Under the pieces are notes generated by a model. It made no database searches and had not been told where the DNA came from. It saw only the letters and a list, made by a program, of their open reading frames with translations. A stretch of DNA of 64,000 nucleotides. Source: Paracoccus everestensis (GTDB lineage Bacteria; Pseudomonadota; Alphaproteobacteria; Rhodobacterales; Rhodobacteraceae). The stretch is from NCBI RefSeq assembly GCF_021491915.1, contig NZ_CP090836.1, positions 1,350,501 through 1,414,500 of the forward strand, in the 5' to 3' direction. Below are positions 55,603-64,000 of this stretch, in pieces (the stretch's first letter is position 1; the number at the start of each line of letters is the position of its first letter). A program made the translations under genes and the position numbers.

Positions 55603-56089
55603 GGTTCTTCGTTGTCGTTTGTCGTCCGGCGGCGGCTTGTCATACAGCCTTTAAGTGCGCGCTAATTCATGCGTATTGATCAGACGTGCCAATAAAGGCG
55701 ACGTTGGCAGTTTGACCGAGGGCGGCCTGGCGCTCATGCCTTGCCAATCAATGACCCAGCAACGCTGATGCTTTGGCCGTCGCTCGGTCGGATCGACCTA
55801 TTTCTTGGGCGATTTCAGCACTGTCAACCGCCTATGGTTCCTGCTGGGCCAAGTGACTTATGCGTCGGCCGACATCGGGACTCTGCCGGGGCGGAAGCGA
55901 GAACTATCACAAGACCTCGCTTGCCGTGCAGAAGCGGTTGCCGGTGGGCCTTTTCAGCTTGCGCCTGGGCCACAACCTCAGTTTGGACGGGCTTTTCGCC
56001 GGTTTCTCCATCAACACGTTCCGAGGCGACATGATCGAATATATCCGTTGACGCTGATGGGGCTTCAGCACAGTTTCGGTTTTGAGCCT
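55603..56089. other. Decayed region after the organosulfur operon
   Basis: No intact gene. Short frames on the plus strand (for example 55860-56051) have coding-like composition but no recognised family. Parts of the minus strand continue, with breaks, from the cellulose-synthase-like relic to its right. Confidence 0.4.
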
Positions 56090-56560
56090 CTTTCCGCAAA
56101 CGCGCCCGGTCGATGGTCCGCCAGCTTATCCAAGACCGGCGAATGTCGCCATCGGTTGCCAGGATGCCGCGGTCCGGCTCGCCCGCGATGTGACGCTCGT
56201 GCCGGGGGAACTAGATGCAGGCAAGCGCGGCCATTGCCGGAACAAGCAGGTTATAGATCGTCCAGAACAGCACGACCCACTTTCCGTCGCCCGCATCCTG
56301 ATACGAGAAGCCGTCGAAGAAGATGCCCAATATCAGTGCGACGGCTGTAAGCGCCAGCAGGATCAGGAATGGCATCATTATTTGCCACTGCACGGTGATC
56401 TTCGTGCGGTCGCCGCCCTTGGGGATGACCGCGAACGAGTGACCCTTGAGCTTGAACAGCCGTGAAGGCGGCGCGGCTGATGGGGATTGCGCCGATCAGT
56501 TGGCCCACGTCGTGCAGGATCCGCACCACCATGCCCCACGTCGGAGCCCGCTGCACCTAC
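56090..56560 (-). pseudogene. Cellulose synthase-like (BcsA/GT2) fragment
   Basis: On the minus strand one frame reads RAPTWGMVVRILHDVGQLIG then AIPISRAAFTAV; after a one-base shift it continues FKLKGHSFAVIPKGGDRTKI, TVQWQIMMPFLILLALTAVA and FWTIYNLLVPAMAALACI. A further stretch has HERHIAGEPDRGILATDGD. This resembles the last membrane helices of BcsA-type glycosyltransferases and the start of their PilZ domain. Both the catalytic core and the true ends are missing, so it is a relic. Confidence 0.6.
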
Positions 56561-57352
56561 CAGCATCTCGGGGGCCAAAGTTCCGCGAGAACTCGACGCT
56601 TTGGCGGGGATTTATGATAAGCCCCCTGCAGGGCAATGCTCTGTCAATAAGCAGGTGGTTGTCGTGGTTGCCGGCCTGGGTTTGCTTGATTGCGATCATC
56701 CAGGGCTGGCCTCACCTGGTCTATTCCTGCTTGCGGGACAGTCCGTCATGCCAGCGGCCAAGGCTGTCGGTCCGAATGCTGTAGGCAATGCGAAAGCAGA
56801 ACACGAAGTGCCCGGGAAGCGTTCACTGACCTGCTGCGCCATGGAAAGATTCTGCCACGAGGAAGCGCGAAGCTACGGTAACCGATTCGAAGCATCCGGC
56901 AGTAATCAACACAGCGCCGCAGGCCACGGGCCTGATCAAGCCCACAAAGAAATGCAGGCGTCTCGAACATGGGGGCGTTCTATGTTCGAGGTTCTGGCCG
57001 GGACGGGGCAATAGGCAAACCTATCCGAGTCAAACTCTATCTAAGGTTGTTCTTAACCAAGAATGCTGATATTGTTCCGAGACTGGTCGAGCGTGATCGG
57101 CCTTCGATTGACAATATGTCGTCTGAATAGGTTTCTTGCATGTCCCCACGATCTTCATGGTTCGCGGCTGAGAAAATTCGCCCGCACAAACGGCCGAACA
57201 GTCTCCGAAGGCGGCTGTTCACCAGTCCTTGATCGCGTTCTCGCGCGGCAAGAAACCGATCCCTGACATTGACACCCCTACCATTTCGCTTTGCGCCGAA
57301 GTTTTCGACGCTTAATTGCCATTCCCGTTCTTGGGCTGACACAGGATAGACC
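56561..57352. other. Non-coding or decayed stretch upstream of the RTX/Hint gene
   Basis: Nothing recognisable from 56561 to about 57000; from 57000 to 57350 the sequence becomes richer in A/T and presumably holds the promoter of the RTX/Hint gene. A 110-codon minus-strand frame (57037-57369) overlaps that gene's start and has no recognisable motif. Confidence 0.4.
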
Positions 57353-57636
57353 ATGCCGACGACATTCAATTGGATTTACCTTGGAATTCCGCGTAGTTCC
57401 CTGGGCACAGCTGTTATTGTCGATCCTTTGGAAACGATTTCAGGGGCCGAGAATGCGGCCGGCCTGCTGACCGCCCAAAATAACCTGGGTCCGCGGGTCT
57501 TCGGTTCGTTGGACACGCCGCTTTACGGCAACATCACGTCTGCCACGATGATCAATCGGTCCGGCGAAGCGAACGCGTTAGAAACGAACACCGCATTAGG
57601 CAGCCAGGTTGACCAGTTCTCGACCAACATCGGTGC
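57353..57636 (+). pseudogene. RTX/Hint protein gene, 5' part before the IS
   Basis: ATG 57353 has AGGA 7 bases upstream and starts PTTFNWIYLGIPRSSLG then TAVIVDPLETISGAENA, a start known from Hint-domain proteins of Rhodobacteraceae. The frame runs through VDQFSTNIGA and then enters an ISAs1-type element, stopping at 57667. Excising the element and one 10-bp target copy joins this part in frame to 58864-61471, giving 963 residues (STNIGA joined to GTQTFNFDALV). As it stands the gene is split. Confidence 0.85.
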
Positions 57637-58853
57637 CAGGGCAATCGCATATGGCTCATGGTGCTAAGTTGTTGAGCACGCTGCGGAGGAAGTCGTCGTC
57701 CCAGCCGGCTCGCTTGAGCTTGATGGAGAGGGAGCCGTTCGAGGTGTCCCTGCGCATGACGTCGAGGGCGCGGCGGCGCAGGACCGCGATGTTGCCGGGG
57801 CTGTTATCCTTGCGGTTGCGCGCGGCGTCCTCGCGGAAAGAGACATCAAGCTGCCAGTGCAAGGCGTTCTCGATGGCCCAGTGGGCGCGCACGGTGGCCA
57901 GCAGAACGTCCGGCGTCGGCATCCACGACAGCGCGAAGTATCGCGTCTCCGAGCTTGTGCCCGTGGCCGTTTCTCGCGTCGCCTCGACCCGACCGAAGGC
58001 CTTGAGAGCGGGGAAATCATGATGCTCTGCCAGATCCCTGGCCCCGACTACGACTGCCGTTCGGACCTCCGTCCGACCGTGACCGGCATCTTTGGTGACG
58101 GCAGTGGCGTGGCCGTCCTTCACCCTGCCGAAACAGGCCCGTGCATCAGACAGGAGCGAGTCCTGGTTGGCCTTGAGCGCCAGGCACCAGTCGCCGCCGC
58201 CGGCGTTGATCGCCGCAACCGTGCGGCGATTGCAGTGGAGCGCATCCGCCGTCACCACCTTACCCTTGAGCGCGATCAACCCGAGCGCCTCGATCGCGGC
58301 TTCCAGTTCCGTGCCCCGATCGGCCGGCACGCTGGCCAGGGTCAGGCGCAGCCGCGCCGCGTAGGCCGAGACCATCATCCGCGTCCGCGCGCTCTCGCCC
58401 GCGTGCCGGGCGCCGCGCAGGGCCTTGCCGTCGATGGCGATCACATCGCCCTCGCGCAGGAGCGCCGCAACATCGGCCAGCACCCGGCCAAAGGCGGCGT
58501 CGAGCGCCTTTGGATCGATCATCCGGAAAACGGCCGAGAAGGTGTCGTGCGACGGAACCGCATGCGTGAGCTTCAGGAAGCCTCTGAAAACGCGTTCCTT
58601 CGCACGACCGAAGGCGGCCATTTCGGCGCAGGATGAGGCACCGCACAGCACCGACACAAAGGCGATGACGAGCAACTCGCCAAGGTCATGTCGGATGTTC
58701 CCGGCGCGGGGATCGGGAACATCTTCGAAGGCGGTCAGGAACAGATGCATGGCGGCGGGAGGCTCCGAGGGATGGGTCCACTCCCAGAATCCATCAAGCC
58801 CTCAGCCGCAAGGGGCGCCGCTCAGATTGCCAAGGTCATATGCGATTCCCCTG
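57637..58853 (-). mobile_element. ISAs1-family insertion sequence
   Basis: 1,217 bp. Ends read inward CAGGGCAATCGCATATG (left) and CAGGGGAATCGCATATG (right), 16 of 17 identical. A perfect 10-bp target duplication ACATCGGTGC flanks it (57627-57636 and 58854-58863). It contains one intact transposase gene. Confidence 0.95.
57656..58750 (-). CDS. ISAs1-family transposase
   Basis: 364-residue DDE transposase. Marks: FLTAFEDVPDPRAGNIRHDL at the start, AIDGKALRGARHAGES (first Asp region), GKVVTADALHCNRRTVAAI (second Asp), and AHWAIENALHWQLDVSFRED with the catalytic glutamate, then SIKLKRAGWDDDFL. It is full length without frameshift, so the element may still move. Confidence 0.94.
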   Translation of the reverse strand: MHLFLTAFEDVPDPRAGNIRHDLGELLVIAFVSVLCGASSCAEMAAFGRAKERVFRGFLKLTHAVPSHDTFSAVFRMIDPKALDAAFGRVLADVAALLREGDVIAIDGKALRGARHAGESARTRMMVSAYAARLRLTLASVPADRGTELEAAIEALGLIALKGKVVTADALHCNRRTVAAINAGGGDWCLALKANQDSLLSDARACFGRVKDGHATAVTKDAGHGRTEVRTAVVVGARDLAEHHDFPALKAFGRVEATRETATGTSSETRYFALSWMPTPDVLLATVRAHWAIENALHWQLDVSFREDAARNRKDNSPGNIAVLRRRALDVMRRDTSNGSLSIKLKRAGWDDDFLRSVLNNLAP

Positions 58854-58863
58854 ACATCGGTGC

Positions 58864-61471
58864 AGGAACCCAGACGTTCAATTTCGATGCGCTCGTCAAT
58901 TATACGGGCACCGTGACCTATGCAGATGGCACGACGGCGACCAACGTGACATTGCAGCTTGTCCAGGCCGAAACAGGCGAACTGTTTCTGGCACCGCCTG
59001 CTTCGACAGCAACGAATGCGCCCCTGACAGCCAAGCCCATTGCTTCCATTCGGCTGGATGCGGTCGCAAACAACAACGTGAACCTACTGGTCGACCGTCA
59101 GCTTGGCATCTTCGACGACGGGTTCGTAGATGGCACAAGCGGAAACGACTCGATCGGTGCAGGTTATATTGAACCAGGCACAAACGGTTCGGACCAGATT
59201 GACGGTGGAGACGGCATTTCCAGTCCGGCAACCGGCTTCAACGATGACCGCATTCGTGCGGGCGCCGGCAACGACACGATTGACGGTGGCCTTGGAAATG
59301 ACCTCATCGACGCCAGCGACGGCAATGACCTGGTCAACCTGACCGGCACCTTCGGCAACGACACAATCACCGGGGGAACGGGCAGCGACACGCTGTCGGG
59401 CGCCGCGCTGGCGGGCGCGAGCACCGTGACCTTCAACGGCGGCACCGGCACCCTGGTCAACGGCGGCAGCACCGCCAGCTTCAACACCATCGAGGCGGTC
59501 ACCACCGGCGCGGGCGCCGACACCGTCACCATCACCGGCACCACGGCGGGCTTGTTCACCACCGGCGATGGCGCGGACACCATCAATGCCGGCGGCTCGG
59601 GCGCCGACGTGATCAACGCCGGCGACGGCAATGACCTGGTCAACCTGACCGGCACCTTCGGCAACGACACAATCACCGGGGGAACGGGCAGCGACACGCT
59701 GTCGGGCGCCGCGCTGGCGGGCGCGAGCACCGTGACCTTCAACGGCGGCACCGGCACCCTGGTCAACGGCGGCAGCACCGCCAGCTTCAACACCATCGAG
59801 GCGGTCACCACCGGCGCGGGCGCCGACACCGTCACCATCACCGGCACCACGGCGGGCTCGTTCACCACCGGCGATGGCGCGGACACCATCAATGCCGGCG
59901 GCTCGGGCGCCGACGTGATCAACGCCGGCGACGGCAATGACCTGGTCAACCTGACCGGCACCTTCGGCAACGACACAATCACCGGGGGAACGGGCGGCGA
60001 CACGCTGTCGGGCGCCAGCTTTGCCGCCGGGCAAGGCGCAACAGTGACCTACACGAATGGCAGCGGAACCTTTGCCAGCAGCGGGGGAACGGCCAGCTTC
60101 AACACCATCGAATCCATCGTAACCGGCGCGGGCGCCGACGCCATCAATGCTTCGACCAACGCCGTGGCAGCCAGCTTCGCTATGGGGGCGGGAAACGACA
60201 GCTTTACCGGCGGCCTTGGGGCTGAAACCGTCGACGGGGGTGCAGGCGATGACGTTATCGTGTCAGGCGGAGGCAATGACAGCATACTGGCCGGCGACGG
60301 AAACGACCGGGTCGAGGCCGAAGACGGCGACGACTATGTGGATGCCGGCACGGGCAACGACACAGTCGACGGGGGTATCGGAAACGACACCCTTCTGGGC
60401 GGAATCGGCGACGACCAGCTGAGCGGAGGCGCTGGCAATGACAGCCTGTTCGGCGGTGCCGGCAACGATGTCCTTCTGGGTGGCGATGGCAACGATTACC
60501 TGGAGGGCGGCGCGGGGGCGGATACGCTGACGGGCGGCGCTGGCAACGACTTCTTTGCGGCAACGTCAGGCGACCTGATCACCGACTTCACCGTGGGTGA
60601 TACAGCCAACAACGACAGCGTCGATCTGACAGGCTTTTACAACGCCACGAACCTTGCCATCATCAACGCCCAGCGGACGACACTCGGCCTTCGGCCTTAC
60701 GAGTCCGCCCTTGGCTGGCTCAAGGCGGACCAAGCCGATGATGGCGTGCTCAACAGCATCCGGACCGATGCCGGTTTCTCCGAGAACTTCACCCTGAGGA
60801 TACAAAACGGCGGAACGGCAGTGAGCGCCTCGGACTTGACCGAGAATGCGACCGCTGTAGTGTGCTTTGGGGCTGATGCGATGATCGCAACGGCCGACGG
60901 GCCAGTGCCGGCGGGCGCGTTGAAGGTCGCCGACATGGTGCTGACCCGCGACAATGGTTATCAGCCCATCCGCTGGGTCGGACAGCGCACGCTGGATGCT
61001 GCCACTCTGGCGGCCAATGCCCAGCTTCGACCCATCCGCATCAGGACAGGCGCCTTGGGTCAGGGCTTGCCCACAAGCGACCTGATCGTTTCTCCGCAAC
61101 ACCGCATCCTGGTGCGATCGAAGATTGCCGAGCGGATGTTCGGACACTGCGAGGTGCTGGTTGCGGCCAAGCAGCTGATGGTGACCGAAGGCATTGACAT
61201 CGCCGATGATCTGGAATCGGTGACCTATGTCCACTTCCTGTTCGAAGCCCACCAGATCGTCCTGTCGAACGGCGCCGAAACCGAGTCCCTTTATACCGGG
61301 GCCGAGGCGCTGAAATCCGTGCCTCGGGAAGCCCAGAAGGAAATCCTGGCGGTGTTCCCTGAACTTGCCGAGGGCAACGCCCGCCCGGCGGTGCGGGAAA
61401 TGCTTTCTGGACGCATGGGCCGCAAGCTGGCGCAACGCCATGCCCAGAACGGAAAGAAGCTGGTGGCGTGA
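58864..61471 (+). pseudogene. RTX/Hint protein gene, 3' part after the IS
   Basis: 869 codons after the insertion. Order: a beta-rich N-terminal segment (GTQTFNFDALVNYTGTVTYA), many glycine/aspartate calcium-binding repeats (GAGNDTIDGGLGNDLIDASD and similar) including 102-residue near-identical repeats, a second block of nonapeptide RTX repeats near 60240-60550 (GGAGNDSLFGGAGNDVLLGG), and a C-terminal Hint domain starting VVCFGADAMIATADGPV with VSPQHRILVRS. The last residues MGRKLAQRHAQNGKKLVA are basic. RTX proteins of this kind are usually secreted by a type I system; none is visible nearby. A start within the IS (ATG 58688) keeps this part open, so a truncated protein is possible. Confidence 0.88.
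59321..59932 (+). repeat. 306-bp tandem repeat inside the RTX gene
   Basis: Two copies, 59321-59626 and 59627-59932, are essentially identical (the clearest change is TTG to TCG, Leu to Ser, in TTAG(L/S)FTTGDG). A third copy starts at 59933 but matches for only about 70 bases before diverging. Each encodes 102 residues, so copy-number change keeps the frame. Confidence 0.93.
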
Positions 61472-61573
61472 ACAACCTGGGCGTGGTTGCATTTCCGCCA
61501 CGCCTTTCCCAAATCGCAGCAACCAGGCCAGAAGGGAAAATCGGCCTCAAGCTTACCGAAACGAAGTCGAGCA

Positions 61574-61837
61574 CAGGCTGACGAGGGTTAAGGCCCATGG
61601 ACCAACAGTCAGGTCGAGGGGGCGAACCGTAGGTTCGAGGAAGGTGAAGCAGATCGCAAGACGGCCCGAAGGATCGTTTTCCTGCTGAACGTCAGGCGCT
61701 GCCATTACGACAATGACGATCACCTGCGAACGTCTCTTGCAGGTTTCATCGTCCCCTGTAACTTCGCCAATCGGCTCGAGACACTGAGCAGCCTCACGCC
61801 TTGCGAAAAAATCTACAAGACCGGGATAAAGCTTTGA
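61574..61837 (+). pseudogene. IS481-family transposase C-terminal relic
   Basis: HRLTRVKAHG in one frame, then from 61595 in another frame PWTNSQVEGANRRFEEGEAD, HYDNDDHLRTSLAGFI and CNFANRLETLSSLTPCEKIY to a TGA at 61837. This matches the end of IS481-type integrases (PWTNGQVERMNR...YNFARRLKTLRGLTPYE). No catalytic N-terminal part remains. Confidence 0.7.
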
Positions 61838-61879
61838 CGCGCCCCCGGTCTTCCCTCGTTCATAACGAGATTCCTTTGG

Positions 61880-62120
61880 GTCGATGCGCTGCTCCCCAAC
61901 CTTGGACCCGCCGCTTCGGGTTCTTGTTCCTGAGCTGCAAGGCCAGTTCAGTGTAAATCCTGCGGGTCTTCTTGATGGTGATCATCCACCCCTCCCGGCG
62001 CAGCAGGACATGCCCGCGCCGACAGCCATAGCGCACACCAATCGCCGTCGGGCTCAGACCGATGGCGCCGCGACGGCTCATCTCTCGCAGATCTCCTGAT
62101 CCGTCGTGCGACGGCCGCCT
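61880..62120 (-). pseudogene. IS3-family OrfB fragment
   Basis: Minus-strand frame containing IGVRYGCRRGHVLLRREGWM then KKTRRIYTELALQLRNKNPK, the HTH_21 region of an IS3-type OrfB. Nothing of the DDE core follows in frame. It is different from the IS3 element to its right. Confidence 0.7.
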
Positions 62121-62235
62121 GGTCGGTGCGCCGGGAGGTGGAGGGAAACGTGGAGGTGTCGATCGGGTAATCCTCCCCATGGTTAAAGGGATGCGGAAGT
62201 AGAATTTTCTCGGCAAGTTGGACGAGGAGATTCAG

Positions 62236-62499
62236 ATGAAGAAAACCCGTTTCACCGAGGCCCAGATCATGGGCGTGCTGCGTCAGGCCGAGGGTGGTTT
62301 GCCTGTGCCTGAACTGTGTCGCGAGCATGGGATCAGCAGCGCGACGTTTTACAAATGGCGTGCCAGGTATGGCGGCATGGATGCATCCATGATGGGCCAG
62401 ATGAAGTTACTGGAGGACGAAAACCGGCGGCTGAAGCGCATGTTTGCCGATCTGAGCATGCAAGCCGATCTGCTCCGGGAGGCGCTTGGAAAAAAGTGA
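62236..62499 (+). CDS. IS3-family OrfA
   Basis: 87 residues: MKKTRFTEAQIMGVLRQAEG, VPELCREHGISSATFYKWRA (helix-turn-helix) and a leucine-zipper-like tail EDENRRLKRMFADLSMQADL. It ends at a run GGAAAAAAGTGA, the slippery site from which IS3 elements shift by -1 into orfB. It appears complete. Confidence 0.88.
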   Translation: MKKTRFTEAQIMGVLRQAEGGLPVPELCREHGISSATFYKWRARYGGMDASMMGQMKLLEDENRRLKRMFADLSMQADLLREALGKK

Positions 62500-63361
62500 C
62501 GCGGCCAGCTCAGCGTCGCGAGCTGGCCGCAAAGGCTGTGGCGACGAAGGGGATCAGCATTGCGCTGGCTTGCCGGGCATTCGGCGTCAGCGAGACCTGT
62601 TTCCGCTACAGCCCGAAGCGCGACAACGAGAACGAGCAGATCGCCGACCTGCTCATTGGGCTAACCAAGACCAGGAAGACTTGGGGCTTTGGCTTGTGTT
62701 TCCTGTATCTGCGCAACGTCCAGGGCCATGGTTGGAACCACAAACGCGTCTACCGGATCTATCGTGAGCTGGAACTGAACCTGAGGAGTGAGCCATGGAA
62801 CGCCACTGGTCCGAGTGACCATGGCGAACGCCTCGCAAGCGGCTGAAGCGGGAGAAGTCCGAGGAACTGGCTGTGCCGGAAGCTCCCAACGCGGTCTGGT
62901 CCATGGACTTCATGGCAGATCGCCTTGGGGACGGGCGAGCCTTCCGTCTTCTGAACGTCCTGGACGACTTCAACCGCGAGGGCCTGGGCATCGAGGTGGA
63001 CTTCTCGCTGCCGGCCGAGCGCGTCGTCCGGACCCTGAACCAAATCATCGAATGGCGGGGAGCACCAAAGGCGATCAGGGTTGATAACGGCCCGGAATAT
63101 ATCAGTGGCCGTCTGATGGAATGGGCCGAGGACAAGGGCATTACCCTGACCTATATCCAGCCCGGAAAGCCGCAGCAGAACGCTTACGTCGAGCGCTACA
63201 ACCGGACAGTCCGGCACGAATGGCTGGACCTATACATCTTTGAAACCATCGAGGAGGTGCAGAACATCGCCACCGAGTGGCTCTGGACCTACAACAACGA
63301 ACGCCCCAACATGGGCATCGGCGGGATCACCCCTGCCATGAAGCTGAGAATGGCCGCGTGA
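62499..63361 (+). pseudogene. IS3-family OrfB, frameshifted by an internal insertion
   Basis: The first part (ELAAKAVATKGISIALACRA, KTRKTWGFGLCFLYLRNVQG, NHKRVYRIYRELELNL) and second part ([60 protein letters not shown] with the DDE residues) lie in different frames. Between them, at about 62785-62828, about 43 extra bases with CCATGG at both ends interrupt the usual [13 protein letters not shown] joint. The DDE core is otherwise complete to 63361. Confidence 0.8.
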
Positions 63362-63404
63362 ATTCTACGTCTGCGCCCCGTTAAAACGGGGAGGATTACC
63401 GGAC

Positions 63405-63724
63405 AATCTATGCATCGTAAGACAATGTAGCCAGCAGATGACGCAGCTCGGTTGAGACGGGCTACTGTTGAGCCAATGAAGCGTGAACGCTTTTGTTAAG
63501 GCCAAAACCCACAGGGATAGCAATGTGGTCGCGGCAAAATAGGCTCCGCGACACCCAGCGAACCTGCAAACCCCGATTTTCTGCCCGGAACTGGAAGTTT
63601 TGCGCGACAAAGCCCACCGCATACGAAAGGGGCCGGAAAGACCCAAAAGAGGGCGGATGTTTATGAGGAGCAACCGGTGTGCAAGATGTTCTACTGGAGC
63701 AGCCTTTGGAGGTGGACCGTGCCG
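63405..63724. other. Stretch without a recognisable gene
   Basis: Open frames on the minus strand join the recombinase-like fragment to its right but lose similarity here; nothing else is recognisable. Confidence 0.35.
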
Positions 63725-63725
63725 A

Positions 63726-64000
63726 ATGCTGACTGCGCTGCCCAGCCCAATCCATCTGAAGCGGCCCCAGCGCCAGCGTCACCTCATGGCTCTGTCGCGC
63801 CTTCAGGAGCCCTTCGAGGATCTCGGGCGCGAGCAGTGTAAGGCGCAGGACGAGGATCATGTAGGAGAACTCGATCTCTTCACTTTCGGCTAGTTCGCGA
63901 TCACTGCAAGGTGAAAACGCTGTGACCGCAAGACCTGTGTGTGCTAGTATTGCAACAGGTCCCGGCGCAAGGGGCGCCCCGGTTTCCTGGGAGGATGCGA
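63726..64000 (-). pseudogene. Serine recombinase C-terminal piece, cut by window edge
   Basis: The minus-strand frame entering from the right edge reads SDRELAESEEIEFSYMILVL then RLTLLAPEILEGLLKARQSH and LGPLQMDWAGQRSQH. This matches the tail of large serine recombinases (RVLRLAFLAPDIVEAIL...W..QR). The catalytic resolvase domain would lie outside the window, if present. After SQH the family similarity stops but the frame stays open to 63462, so the end may be altered. Confidence 0.55.

Larger units (their letters stand above)
62165..63402 (+). mobile_element. IS3-family insertion sequence with damaged orfB
   Basis: About 1,240 bp between inverted ends GGTAATCCTCCCC (left, about 62167) and its complement near 63390-63402. 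It holds orfA and a two-part orfB. The internal lesion in orfB makes it non-autonomous unless corrected. Confidence 0.8.

Noticed and set aside
59321..60010. Possible CRISPR-like array
   Set aside because: The repeats are directly adjacent 306-bp units with no unique spacers, coding in frame.
59084..60034. Minus-strand repetitive frames through the RTX repeats
   Set aside because: They mirror the 306-bp repeats of the RTX gene; the plus-strand frame shows proper calcium-binding repeats and a Hint domain.

Overview
The window is GC-rich chromosomal DNA from an alphaproteobacterium of the Rhodobacteraceae, most like Paracoccus or a close relative. I infer this from the ChpT phosphotransferase of the CckA-ChpT-CtrA relay, the adenosylcobalamin-dependent ribonucleotide reductase, the ornithine-lipid pair olsB/olsA, an NDUFS4-type complex I subunit, TTTGCAAA boxes in front of a propionyl-CoA synthetase, and PhaR-like GCTGC-N3-GCAGC palindromes. 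No species name can be given from the sequence alone.

Bases 1-19300 are housekeeping: a 3'-truncated prpE, maeB (malic enzyme with a phosphotransacetylase-like tail), a tightly coupled nucleoside-salvage operon cdd-deoA-deoB-add-upp with 4-base overlaps, a SPOR-domain envelope protein, a very small protein behind two PhaR-like operators, tyrS/anmK, two identical tRNA-Asp genes, proA, chpT, a DUF3553 protein, olsB-olsA and nrdJ. Bases 19300-28430 are an insertion-sequence cluster: an IS630-type element, a frameshifted CFI-box-type gene, an intact IS701-type element, a second IS630-type element placed exactly in the TA next to the IS701 tip, the chromate-resistance pair chrB-chrA, IS21 and IS3 wrecks, and a 200-bp copy of the IS701 right end. 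The two IS701 right ends are direct repeats that bracket chrBA.

Bases 28430-41850 are core again: hydrolase and DsbA-like isomerase, prs, purD, xseA, an MFS transporter with eda, hemolysin III, rpsB-tsf, cmk, a lipoprotein protease inhibitor, sodC, an NDUFS4-type subunit and a MYG1-family phosphoesterase. Bases 42370-45570 form a thiamin-precursor uptake operon, TPP riboswitch-ykoF-thiX-thiZ-thiY. Next come a 43-residue lipoprotein, a CAP-domain lipoprotein, strong hairpins around a possible small RNA, and a cold-shock gene with a long leader. Bases 48877-55602 hold an FAD-dependent oxidoreductase with a small membrane protein, divergent from an organosulfur operon (FMN reductase, FMN-dependent monooxygenase, Ssu-like ABC transporter).

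The last 8 kb are decaying or mobile DNA: a cellulose-synthase-like relic, a large RTX/Hint protein gene split by an ISAs1-type element with a perfect 10-bp target duplication and carrying 306-bp tandem repeats, then IS481 and IS3 debris and the C-terminal piece of a serine-recombinase-like gene at the right edge. The clearest items for follow-up are the reversible-looking disruption of the RTX/Hint gene, the PhaR-like double operator in front of an unknown micro-protein, and the small-RNA candidate near 47 kb.
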